This document shows, one piece after another, positions 1-5,908 of a stretch of DNA of 9,633 nucleotides. The notes under the pieces were generated by a model, which was given only the letters and a program-made list of their open reading frames with translations, had not been told where the DNA came from and searched no databases. The position numbers were made by a program, and so were the translations under genes. The DNA is taken from contig CAAFXF010000134.1 of assembly GCA_900766895.1 (NCBI GenBank), forward strand, positions 1 through 9,633. The letters run 5' to 3'. Position 1 is the stretch's first letter. Every line of letters starts with the position of its first letter. The DNA is from Clostridia bacterium. GTDB lineage: Bacteria; Bacillota; Clostridia; Oscillospirales; Acutalibacteraceae.

Positions 1-924
1 AATCTTGGATTAGGTGATCCTATTGCAGTTTCATCTGTTCACGGTCACGGCACAGGCGATTTGCTTGATGAGGTTATAAAATATTTTCCCGAAGAAGTCG
101 ATGATGAATTTGAGGATGAAGAGGTTATTAATGTTGCCGTTATCGGTAAGCCAAACGTTGGTAAATCCTCTTTGATTAATAAAATCAGCGGTACTCAACG
201 CGCAATCGTCAGCAATATTGCAGGCACTACGAGAGATACTACCGATACCTATATTGAAAACAAATACGGCAAGTTTAATTTTATTGACACTGCCGGCTTG
301 AGAAGAAAAAGCAGAGTAAATGACAGTATAGAAAAATACAGCATTATTCGTGCAAGAATGGCTGTTGAAAGAGCTAATGTATGTGTTATTATGATTGACG
401 CTGTTGAGGGCTTTACAGAGCAGGACAGCAAGGTTGCCGGCATAGCAATCGAACAGGGAAAGGCTTGTATTATTGCCGTAAATAAGTGGGATGCTGTTGA
501 AAAGGACGGCAACACTATGAAGGAATACAGAAATAAGCTTGCTGTTGATTTCTCGTTTATGAGCTATGCTCCTGTTATTTTTATTTCTGCAAAGACAGGC
601 ATACGCATTGATAAGCTTTACGAAACCATTGTGTATGTTCATTCCCAAAATTCCATGAGAATTTCAACCGGAAAGCTTAACGAGGTGCTTGGTGTTGCTA
701 CTGCAAGAGTTCAGCCTCCAACTGATAAGGGAAAGCGTTTGAAGATTTACTATATGACTCAGGCTTCAACAAGGCCACCGACATTTGTTTTCTTTGTAAA
801 CAATTCAGGGCTTTTTCATTTTTCTTACCAAAGATATTTGGAAAATCAAATCAGAGAAATCTTTGGCTTGGACGGCACGCCTGTTAGATTTTTAATCAGA
901 GAAAGAAATGAGGGTAAAAAGTGA
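1..924 (+). CDS. der: Ribosome-assembly GTPase Der (EngA), C-terminal 307 residues; 5' end outside window
   Basis: Der is a cytoplasmic GTPase with two consecutive G domains and a KH-like C-terminal domain; it is needed for maturation of the 50S ribosomal subunit. The frame is open from base 1, so the start lies upstream. Fragment residues 1-25 carry the end of the first G domain (SSVHGHGTGDLLDEV), followed by an acidic linker. The second G domain has G1 GKPNVGKSS at about 49-57, G2 GTTRDT at 75-80, G3 DTAG at 96-99, G4 NKWD at 161-164 and G5 SAK at 196-198. The KH-like domain fills about 220-307. Family members are around 440 residues, so roughly 130 N-terminal residues are missing. The tandem arrangement distinguishes it from Era and other single-domain GTPases. 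Its TGA stop lies inside the GTGA that starts plsY, which implies translational coupling. No internal lesion is seen. Confidence 0.97.
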   Translation, partial: NLGLGDPIAVSSVHGHGTGDLLDEVIKYFPEEVDDEFEDEEVINVAVIGKPNVGKSSLINKISGTQRAIVSNIAGTTRDTTDTYIENKYGKFNFIDTAGLRRKSRVNDSIEKYSIIRARMAVERANVCVIMIDAVEGFTEQDSKVAGIAIEQGKACIIAVNKWDAVEKDGNTMKEYRNKLAVDFSFMSYAPVIFISAKTGIRIDKLYETIVYVHSQNSMRISTGKLNEVLGVATARVQPPTDKGKRLKIYYMTQASTRPPTFVFFVNNSGLFHFSYQRYLENQIREIFGLDGTPVRFLIRERNEGKK

Positions 925-1565
925 TAGCTGTTAAACTTGGAATAATTTCTGTATTATCATATTTACTTGGAAGCTTGAATTTTGGTGTTATTCTTTCAAA
1001 TACTGTAAAAAAAGAGGATGTAAGAGACAGTGGCTCCGGTAATGCAGGCACAACAAATATGATGCGTACCTACGGCAAAACACTCGGCCTTCTGACAATA
1101 GCAGGGGATATTCTTAAGGTGATGGTTGCTATTTGGATTGCTTTTAGGATAATGGGTGTTGAGGAATTTAAGGCTACGCTTGACAGCTTGTCCGATTATC
1201 CTCAGGTTGTTCTTAAATCTTTTGCAGGCCTTTTTGCCGTGCTTGGGCATATCTTTCCATGCTTCTTTAAGTTTAAGGGCGGTAAAGGTGTTGCAACAAG
1301 CGGCGGAATGGTGATAATGATTGATTGGCGTATAGCATTGATTTTGCTCGTTATTTTTGCATTAACAATACTTATTACAAAATATGTCAGTCTCGGTTCA
1401 ATTCTTATGGCTGTATTTTATCCTGTATTTATCGGAATTTTTTATAAGGATATTATTCTTGTGCTTATAGCTACGGTGTTTACAATTATTGTAGTTGTTG
1501 CACATAGAGAAAATGTTAAAAGGCTGATTAATCATACTGAAAACAAAATAGGACAAAAAAAATAA
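921..1565 (+). CDS. plsY: Glycerol-3-phosphate acyltransferase PlsY (acyl-phosphate dependent)
   Basis: PlsY is an integral membrane enzyme that transfers an acyl group from acyl-phosphate (made by PlsX) to sn-glycerol-3-phosphate, giving lysophosphatidate, the first step of phospholipid synthesis in most Gram-positive bacteria. The 214-residue product is of ordinary length and rich in hydrophobic segments (about 4-27, 55-78, 98-115, 137-153, 157-175, 178-195). The three family motifs are visible: GSGNAGTTNMMR at 38-49, GHIFPCFFKFKGGKGVATSGG-like residues at 109-129, and HRENVKRL at 195-202. The start is GTG at 921, preceded by GAGGG (910-914) with a 6-nt spacer; its GTGA overlaps the der stop by 4 nt, so the two are probably co-transcribed and coupled. 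The stop codon sits on the edge of a palindromic terminator. It makes lysophosphatidate upstream of the PgsA step encoded further along the window. Confidence 0.95.
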   Translation: MIAVKLGIISVLSYLLGSLNFGVILSNTVKKEDVRDSGSGNAGTTNMMRTYGKTLGLLTIAGDILKVMVAIWIAFRIMGVEEFKATLDSLSDYPQVVLKSFAGLFAVLGHIFPCFFKFKGGKGVATSGGMVIMIDWRIALILLVIFALTILITKYVSLGSILMAVFYPVFIGIFYKDIILVLIATVFTIIVVVAHRENVKRLINHTENKIGQKK

Positions 1566-1585
1566 GCTGTTCGTACGAACAGCTT
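1564..1585. terminator. Bidirectional terminator between plsY and rpmB (22-bp perfect palindrome)
   Basis: Bases 1564-1585 form a perfect 22-bp palindrome whose arms meet at 1574/1575. Read on the minus strand it is followed by an A and then eight T residues (complement of 1555-1562), a textbook intrinsic terminator for rpmB. On the plus strand the following tract (TTTATCTTTTG) is weaker but plausible for plsY. The left edge overlaps the plsY TAA stop (1563-1565), so the hairpin begins directly at the end of the coding sequence. With no fixed loop, the RNA hairpin would close with a few unpaired central bases. Confidence 0.85.
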
Positions 1586-1601
1586 TATCTTTTGCGTATA
1601 A

Positions 1602-1787
1602 TTACGCTCTTTCAACCTTACCTGAACGAAGGCATCTTGTGCAAACATAAACTCTTTTTGGAGATCCGTTTACGATAGCCTTAACTCTCTTGATGTTTGG
1701 TTTCCATGTTCTGTTTGATCTTCTGTGTGAGTGAGATACCTTAATACCGAAGGACATTTCCTTACCACAGTATTCACATTTAGCCAT
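1602..1787 (-). CDS. rpmB: 50S ribosomal protein L28, zinc-ligand (C+) form
   Basis: L28 is a small basic protein of the large ribosomal subunit. The 61-residue product has the usual bacterial length and the sequence MAKCEYCGK at the N-terminus, SHSHRRSNRTWKPN at 18-31, and VCTRCLRSGKV at 48-58. Cysteines at 4, 7, 49 and 52 form the CxxC...CxxC set of the zinc-containing paralogue, as opposed to the C-minus versions induced in zinc starvation in some bacteria. The ATG is at 1787-1785 with a strong AAGGAGGTG Shine-Dalgarno (complement of 1795-1803) and a 7-nt spacer. It is monocistronic as seen here, divergent from recA and convergent with plsY, and ends before a strong terminator 16 nt beyond its stop. 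Confidence 0.97.
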   Translation of the reverse strand: MAKCEYCGKEMSFGIKVSHSHRRSNRTWKPNIKRVKAIVNGSPKRVYVCTRCLRSGKVERA

Positions 1788-1822
1788 TTGCGAACACCTC
1801 CTTAAATATTTACAACGGATAT

Positions 1823-1851
1823 ATATTAACAGAAAGTAACAAAAAATGCAA
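1823..1851 (-). promoter_or_regulatory. Probable sigma-A promoter of rpmB
   Basis: On the minus strand TTGCAT (complement of 1846-1851) is followed after 17 nt by TAATAT (complement of 1823-1828). The -35 box matches four of six consensus bases and so does the -10 box. Transcription would begin around 1816, leaving a short leader before the rpmB Shine-Dalgarno. Neighbouring AT-rich steps offer alternative -10 boxes shifted by a few bases, so the exact box is uncertain. The -35 box lies within the 10-mer AATGCTTGCA, which is repeated at the cys operon promoter. Confidence 0.5.
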
Positions 1852-1910
1852 GCATTTTTTTAATAAATTTTATTGTAGAGATATTTATGGTATATTTACA
1901 CTATATTTTC

Positions 1911-1939
1911 TTGATTTTGTATACTATATATAGTATAAT
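1911..1939 (+). promoter_or_regulatory. Sigma-A promoter of the recA operon
   Basis: TTGATT at 1911-1916 and a perfect TATAAT at 1934-1939 are separated by 17 nt, placing the transcription start near 1946 and giving a leader of about 30 nt. The recA Shine-Dalgarno GGAGGT is at 1967-1972, 6 nt from the ATG. An 18-bp palindrome covers the end of the spacer and most of the -10 box. The Gram-positive LexA box pattern GAAC-N4-GTTC is not present anywhere in 1788-1978. Confidence 0.75.
1920..1937. repeat. 18-bp perfect palindrome in the recA promoter, candidate operator
   Basis: TATACTATATATAGTATA reads the same on both strands and occupies the spacer and the first four bases of the -10 box of the recA promoter. 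A dimeric repressor bound here would block RNA polymerase, so it is a candidate operator for the SOS regulator or another factor. The sequence is AT-only apart from one C and one G, so chance self-complementarity is possible. The palindrome is seen directly; its function is inferred. Confidence 0.45.
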
Positions 1940-1978
1940 ATAACCGTTAAAATTTTATATTTTTTCGGAGGTAACAAT

Positions 1979-3106
1979 ATGGCAGTTGATAAAAAGATTA
2001 GCGATAAAAAATCAGCACTTGAGTCTGCTCTTAAGCAAATAGAGAAGCAGTACGGTCAAGGTGCTATTATGCGTTTGGGTGAAAGTGCACATTTGAAGGT
2101 TGATGCTATTTCAACAGGTTCTTTAACCTTGGACCTTGCTACCGGTATCGGAGGATTGCCAAAGGGAAGAATTATTGAAATATACGGACCTGAATCATCA
2201 GGTAAAACAACACTTGCACTTCACTGTGTTGCAGAGTGTCAAAAGCTTGGCGGTGAGGCTGCGTTTATTGATGCGGAGCATGCTCTGGACCCAACATATG
2301 CTCAAGCTCTCGGTGTAAATGTTGATTCACTTTTGGTGTCACAGCCTGATAACGGCGAGCAGGCACTTGAAATTACCGAACAGCTTGTAAGAAGCGGAGC
2401 AGTTGATATTATTGTTGTTGACTCGGTTGCCGCTCTTGTTCCTCGATCAGAGATTGAGGGTGATATGGGTGATTCACACGTTGGCTTGCATGCAAGGCTT
2501 ATGTCACAGGCATTGCGTAAGCTGACAGGTGCAATTAACAAGTCAAACTGTATAATAATTTTCATCAATCAGCTTCGTGAAAAGGTCGGCGTAATTTACG
2601 GCAATCCGGAGGTTACAACAGGCGGTAGAGCACTCAAGTTCTATTCCTCAATGCGTATTGATGTTAGAAAGACAGAGCAGCTCAAGGCTCCTGGCAACGA
2701 GTTTATAGGCTCACGTACAAGAGCAAAGATTGTTAAGAATAAGGTTGCTCCGCCGTTTAAGCAGGCAGAGTTTGACATTATGTACGGCACCGGTATAGAC
2801 AAAATCGGTGAGATAGCAGACCTTGCCGTTACACTCGGTATTGTTAGCAAGGGCGGTGCTTGGTTTACTTACGGAGAGGAAAGATTTCAAGGTAAAGAAA
2901 AGTTTAAGGAATATATCAAAGCAAATCCTGATGTACAGCTTGAGCTTGAAAACAAGATTAAGAGTATGTTAGCGGACAACAGCTCAAATGATACCGAAGC
3001 AATTTCTCCGGCAGATGAACCTATTGCACCGACAGCTCCCGTTACTCAAACAAGGGCTGCCGCAAGAGCAAAGCTGGACATCGCAATCGATGATGACGAG
3101 GATTAA
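1979..3106 (+). CDS. recA: Recombinase A
   Basis: RecA is a DNA-dependent ATPase that forms filaments on single-stranded DNA, drives homologous pairing and strand exchange, and stimulates LexA self-cleavage. The 375-residue product contains Walker A GPESSGKTT at 70-78, the catalytic-glutamate region FIDAEHALD at 96-104, Walker B IIVVDSV at 144-150, loop L1 around 155-167 (PRSEIEGDMGDSH) and loop L2 around 195-216 (FINQLREKVGVIYGNP then TTGG). The C-terminal tail from about 333 is variable and ends in the acidic DDDED, as is typical of the regulatory tail. The start is ATG with GGAGGT 6 nt upstream. The TAA stop shares its last A with the recX ATG. It is the first gene of recA-recX-rimO-pgsA. 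No intein or frameshift is seen. Confidence 0.99.
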   Translation: MAVDKKISDKKSALESALKQIEKQYGQGAIMRLGESAHLKVDAISTGSLTLDLATGIGGLPKGRIIEIYGPESSGKTTLALHCVAECQKLGGEAAFIDAEHALDPTYAQALGVNVDSLLVSQPDNGEQALEITEQLVRSGAVDIIVVDSVAALVPRSEIEGDMGDSHVGLHARLMSQALRKLTGAINKSNCIIIFINQLREKVGVIYGNPEVTTGGRALKFYSSMRIDVRKTEQLKAPGNEFIGSRTRAKIVKNKVAPPFKQAEFDIMYGTGIDKIGEIADLAVTLGIVSKGGAWFTYGEERFQGKEKFKEYIKANPDVQLELENKIKSMLADNSSNDTEAISPADEPIAPTAPVTQTRAAARAKLDIAIDDDED

Positions 3107-3717
3107 TGACGATTTCACATACTAAAGGCAGAGGTAAAAAAATACACCTGCTCCTCGATGACGAATATCAAATAACAACAGATATAGATTTTTGGGCAGA
3201 GCATTACTTTAAGGACGGTACTGAAATCACTCAAGAGGAATGGGAAAGCTTAACCGATTCCATATATTTCAAAAAGGCTGTCGACAAATGCTATGATTTG
3301 CTGTCAAGGCGAGACCATTCCGTTAAAGAACTAAAAACAAAGCTTCTTCGTACGGTTGATGAAAAAAATGCCGATAAAGCTATTGAAAAAATGCTTGAGT
3401 ATGGCTATCTTGATGACGAAAAGTATGCAAGAAATCTTGTTAAATATCTTGCTCAATCAAGGAATATGTCCAAAAATCATATCAAGCAGGAAATGTTCAA
3501 GCGCGGTATTCCAAACGAAATTATTAATTGGGTTATGGAGGATTACGAGTTTGACAATGTTTCGTCTGTTGTTGATTTGATTATGACAAAATACAGGAAC
3601 AAATTAAACAATGAGGACGGTAACAAAAAGGTTATTGCCTCGTTGATGAGAAAGGGCTTTTCCTATTCTGATATAAAAAATGCTTTTTACAGAATAGAAA
3701 ATGAAGAATACGATTAA
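3106..3717 (+). CDS. recX: RecX, regulatory partner of RecA
   Basis: RecX family proteins bind RecA filaments and limit or modulate their extension and ATPase activity. The 203-residue product shows the helical three-repeat layout of the family: CYDLLSRRDHSVKELKTKLLR at about 62-82, MLEYGYLDDEKYARNLV at 96-112 with the following KNHIKQEMFKRGIP at 123-136, and VIASLMRKGFSYSDIKNAF at 176-194. The N-terminal 55 residues are less conserved and resemble the leading segment found in clostridial and bacillar RecX. The ATG overlaps the recA stop by one base (TAATG). The only Shine-Dalgarno-like sequence, GAGGA, sits just 3 nt upstream, so translation probably depends on re-initiation by ribosomes that finish recA, which would keep RecX well below RecA. 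The adjacent rimO start also overlaps by one base. Confidence 0.92.
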   Translation: MTISHTKGRGKKIHLLLDDEYQITTDIDFWAEHYFKDGTEITQEEWESLTDSIYFKKAVDKCYDLLSRRDHSVKELKTKLLRTVDEKNADKAIEKMLEYGYLDDEKYARNLVKYLAQSRNMSKNHIKQEMFKRGIPNEIINWVMEDYEFDNVSSVVDLIMTKYRNKLNNEDGNKKVIASLMRKGFSYSDIKNAFYRIENEEYD

Positions 3718-5051
3718 TGGCAAAGGGTTTTAGTGTAGGTATGATTTCGCTTGGCTGTCCCAAAAATCAAGTGGACGGCGAAGCACTTTTGGCAAAGCTT
3801 TCTCAAGCGGGATATAATATAGTAAACACCATTGAAGCTTCGGATGTTATGATTGTTAACACCTGTGGATTTATTGAGGATGCAAAAACCGAAGCAATTG
3901 AAACAATATTGGAGGTTGCACAATATAAGGAAGCAGGCCTTATTTCCGCGATAGTTGTTACAGGCTGTCTTGCTGAAAGGTATCAGGATGAAATATTAAA
4001 GGAAATGCCCGAGGTAGATGCTGTTATAGGTATAGGTGCAAATGCCGATATTGTGAAGGTTTGCGATAAAGCATTGTGCGGAATTAAAACCTCCAGCTAT
4101 CCAAATAAGTGTTATCTGCCTTTAGATGGCGAAAGGGTGCTCTCTACGCCGTCTCATTGGGCGTATTTGAAGATTTCGGATGGTTGTGACAACAAATGCT
4201 CATACTGTGCCATTCCGGGCATCAGAGGACGTTTTCGCTCAAGAGATATGGATTCTGTTGTTGATGAAGCGAGGCTTCTTGCATCAAAGGGTGTAAAAGA
4301 GCTTATTCTTGTAGCACAGGACACAACTAAGTACGGGCAGGATTTGTACGGCGAATACTCATTGGATAAGCTGCTTAAAAGGCTCGTTAAGATTGACGGT
4401 ATAGAATGGATTAGGTTGTTTTACTGCTATCCTCAAAGAATTACCGACAGCTTGATTCAAACAATTGCCTCTGAAGAAAAAATCTGTAATTATATTGATA
4501 TTCCTTTACAGCACTCCGATAAAAATGTTTTGAAAAATATGAACAGAGTAGGGGACGCAGAGGAATATAAGGCATTAATCGAAAAGATGCGAAAGGCTAT
4601 TCCCGACCTTGCATTGCGCACAACATTTATGGTTGGCTTTCCGGGTGAAACACAAGAACAATTTGCAAACCTGTCTGATTTTGTAAAAGATGTTAAATTT
4701 GACAAAATGGGTTGCTTTGCATTTTCTCCGGAGGAGGATACACCTGCGTACGATATGGATAATCAAATTGACGATGATGTTAAAAAGCGTCGTCAGGAAA
4801 TTTTGATGAATACGCAGTTCTATATTACCGAGGCTTCAAATAAAAATAGAGTGGGCAATGTTTACAAGGTAATTGTTGACAGCTTCGTTGACGGAAGATA
4901 TGTTGGCCGTTCCTATATGGATTCTCCCGAAATTGACAGCGGTATAATTTTTACCTCTGATAAAAAAATAAATATCGGGGATTTTGTTTTTGTTAAAATT
5001 ACCGATTATGATGGATATGATTTGATAGGAGAGTATTATGAATTTACCTAA
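3717..5051 (+). CDS. rimO: Ribosomal protein S12 methylthiotransferase RimO
   Basis: RimO is a radical-SAM methylthiotransferase that adds a methylthio group to a conserved aspartate of ribosomal protein S12. The 444-residue protein has the normal three-domain plan. The N-terminal methylthiotransferase domain carries the auxiliary [4Fe-4S] ligands C14 (ISLGCPKNQVDGE), C50 (NTCGF) and C84 (TGCLAERY). The radical-SAM core has C157, C161 and C164 in DGCDNKCSYCAIP. A C-terminal TRAM domain spans about 378-441. The GCPKN and VDGE signature separates it from the tRNA-modifying relatives MiaB and MtaB. The ATG overlaps the recX stop by one base and has no convincing Shine-Dalgarno, so it is probably translationally coupled. 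Its 3' end holds the Shine-Dalgarno and start codon of pgsA. Confidence 0.95.
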   Translation: MAKGFSVGMISLGCPKNQVDGEALLAKLSQAGYNIVNTIEASDVMIVNTCGFIEDAKTEAIETILEVAQYKEAGLISAIVVTGCLAERYQDEILKEMPEVDAVIGIGANADIVKVCDKALCGIKTSSYPNKCYLPLDGERVLSTPSHWAYLKISDGCDNKCSYCAIPGIRGRFRSRDMDSVVDEARLLASKGVKELILVAQDTTKYGQDLYGEYSLDKLLKRLVKIDGIEWIRLFYCYPQRITDSLIQTIASEEKICNYIDIPLQHSDKNVLKNMNRVGDAEEYKALIEKMRKAIPDLALRTTFMVGFPGETQEQFANLSDFVKDVKFDKMGCFAFSPEEDTPAYDMDNQIDDDVKKRRQEILMNTQFYITEASNKNRVGNVYKVIVDSFVDGRYVGRSYMDSPEIDSGIIFTSDKKINIGDFVFVKITDYDGYDLIGEYYEFT

Positions 5052-5622
5052 TAAAATTACTGTGTTTAGATTCTTTTGTATTCCTGTTTTGTGGCTGTTT
5101 TCCATTTGGCAATTCAGGTATCATTGGGTTGCGGCTCTTCTTGTATACTTTATTGCCTGCGTAAGCGACACTGTTGATGGAAACATTGCTAGAAAGCGTA
5201 AGCTTGTAACAGATTTCGGAAAGCTTATGGATCCATTGTCGGATAAAGCTTTGGTTCTTGCTGCTTTTCTTATCCAAATTAATCTTGGCGTAAGGACCGA
5301 TTTGGTTATTATGATAATGATGGCAAGAGAATTTCTTGTTGCAGGTATGCGCATGGCGGCTACAGTTGAGGGTGAGGTTATTGCCGCAAACGTTTTCGGT
5401 AAAGCAAAAACATTTATTCAAATGGCATCAACGGGTATGACCTTCCTGTTGTTAGCTATTATGGAAAAGGACGGAGAAATTATTATTTCAACAAACGGCT
5501 TTAATGCGCCTGATTGGCTCAATATTTACTGCACAGTTGCATTTTGGATTTCAGGTATAGTTACAATGTTAAGCGGAATAAAGTATACAATCGACGGTTG
5601 GCATTTTATCAAAACAAAATAA
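5038..5622 (+). CDS. pgsA: CDP-diacylglycerol--glycerol-3-phosphate 3-phosphatidyltransferase
   Basis: This membrane enzyme makes phosphatidylglycerol-phosphate from CDP-diacylglycerol and glycerol-3-phosphate, the committed step to phosphatidylglycerol and cardiolipin. The 194-residue product carries the complete CDP-alcohol phosphatidyltransferase signature D44-x2-D47-G48-x2-A51-R52-x8-G61-x3-D65-x3-D69, which coordinates the divalent metals. It has hydrophobic segments at about 11-25, 30-44, 70-83, 88-106, 127-142 and 163-181. The N-terminus MNLPNKITVFR is typical of PgsA. The ATG lies 14 nt inside rimO, preceded by AGGAG at 5027-5031 with a 6-nt spacer. It is the last gene of the recA operon as seen here, and no terminator is visible before the cys promoter. 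Related enzymes of the same superfamily cannot be fully excluded, but length and N-terminus favour PgsA. Confidence 0.9.
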   Translation: MNLPNKITVFRFFCIPVLWLFSIWQFRYHWVAALLVYFIACVSDTVDGNIARKRKLVTDFGKLMDPLSDKALVLAAFLIQINLGVRTDLVIMIMMAREFLVAGMRMAATVEGEVIAANVFGKAKTFIQMASTGMTFLLLAIMEKDGEIIISTNGFNAPDWLNIYCTVAFWISGIVTMLSGIKYTIDGWHFIKTK

Positions 5623-5625
5623 TGC

Positions 5626-5654
5626 TTGCAATTATTCATTAAAATGAATATAAT
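5626..5654 (+). promoter_or_regulatory. Sigma-A promoter of the cysteine T-box operon
   Basis: TTGCAA at 5626-5631 and a perfect TATAAT at 5649-5654 are spaced by 17 nt, predicting a start near 5661 just before the T-box leader. The -35 box begins only 4 nt after the pgsA stop. The spacer and first two bases of the -10 box contain an inverted repeat with 8-bp arms (5633-5640 and 5643-5650) around AA. Confidence 0.8.
5633..5650. repeat. Inverted repeat in the spacer of the cys operon promoter
   Basis: The arms TATTCATT (5633-5640) and AATGAATA (5643-5650) are exact reverse complements separated by AA. The element is 18 bp long and touches the -10 box, much like the palindrome of the recA promoter. 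Both have C at position 5 and G at position 14, and 11 of 18 positions agree. It may be a weak operator or an accident of AT-rich sequence. Confidence 0.3.
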
Positions 5655-5660
5655 GTATAT

Positions 5661-5890
5661 AAAGGCTGTGATTGGGAGAAGTAGTAAACCAAAACCATTC
5701 AGAGAGCAAACGGTTGGTGAAAGTTTGTATGGCTTTGCTTATGAAATGCACCCATGAGCTTCTCAAAGGAATTAAGTATTTTGAGACGGCGGCACCGTTA
5801 TCTGCAAAGGCTATATTGGTAGCTTGAGTATAAATCAGAGTGGAACCGCAGTATTACTGCCTCTGTCAAAGGACAGAGGCTTTTTATTTT
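5661..5890 (+). promoter_or_regulatory. T-box riboswitch, cysteine-specific (tRNA-Cys sensing)
   Basis: The leader reads the charging state of tRNA-Cys. In Stem I the base helix GAGAAG (5676-5681) pairs with CTTCTC (5759-5764). AGTA of the E-loop is at 5683-5686, and the distal conserved elements AGAGAG (5701-5706) and GGTTGGTGAAAG (5712-5723) follow. The specifier loop gives GAAA-UGC-A, with UGC (Cys) at 5747-5749. A short hairpin ACGG/CCGT at 5786-5798 corresponds to the stem III region. The T-box bulge UGGAACC is at 5841-5847. The antiterminator pairs CAGAG (5836-5840) with CTCTG (5861-5865) and GCAG (5848-5851) with CTGC (5857-5860), leaving exactly the seven-base bulge. The A of UGGA pairs with U73, the discriminator base usual for tRNA-Cys, so codon and discriminator agree. 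Uncharged tRNA-Cys should stabilise the antiterminator and turn on cysE-cysS. Confidence 0.96.
5859..5885 (+). terminator. Regulated terminator of the T-box leader
   Basis: GCCTCTGTC (5859-5867) pairs with GACAGAGGC (5872-5880) around an AAAG loop, followed by TTTTTATTTT. The left arm shares 5859-5865 with the antiterminator, so the two structures exclude each other. As no other terminator is visible after pgsA, this hairpin may also end transcripts arriving from recA. Confidence 0.93.
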
Positions 5891-5893
5891 ACC

Positions 5894-5900
5894 GAAAGGA
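5894..5900 (+). promoter_or_regulatory. Ribosome binding site that sets the cysE start
   Basis: GAAAGGA lies 8 nt upstream of ATG at 5909 but only 2 nt upstream of the in-frame ATG at 5903. The spacing favours 5909. In-frame codons further upstream, including GTG at 5840, fall within the T-box and terminator and are not plausible starts. Confidence 0.7.
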
Positions 5901-5908
5901 TAATGTAC

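Noticed and set aside
31..648. 205-codon open frame on the minus strand opposite der
   Set aside because: It is antisense to a clearly conserved GTPase, has low-complexity hydrophobic and asparagine-rich content, and no recognisable domain.
1567..1582. CTGT-N8-ACAG pattern matching the enterobacterial LexA box
   Set aside because: It lies inside the plsY/rpmB terminator stem, not in a promoter, and Firmicutes LexA recognises GAAC-N4-GTTC. The match follows from the stem being a perfect palindrome.
1791..1804. CGAAC at the rpmB ribosome binding site as a LexA half-site
   Set aside because: The second half-site GTTC is missing at the required spacing; the bases are explained by the rpmB leader and Shine-Dalgarno.
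1841..1860. AAAAAATGC-AA-GCATTTTTT hairpin between rpmB and recA as a terminator
   Set aside because: The region is divergent, so no gene ends there, and the stem has only two G-C pairs with a 2-nt loop. It overlaps the rpmB -35 region and is better explained as promoter sequence.
5840..5908. Longer cysE reading frame beginning at GTG 5840 or ATG 5903
   Set aside because: The upstream codons lie in the T-box antiterminator and terminator, and the extra residues do not resemble CysE. ATG 5903 is only 2 nt from the Shine-Dalgarno, while 5909 is at 8 nt.
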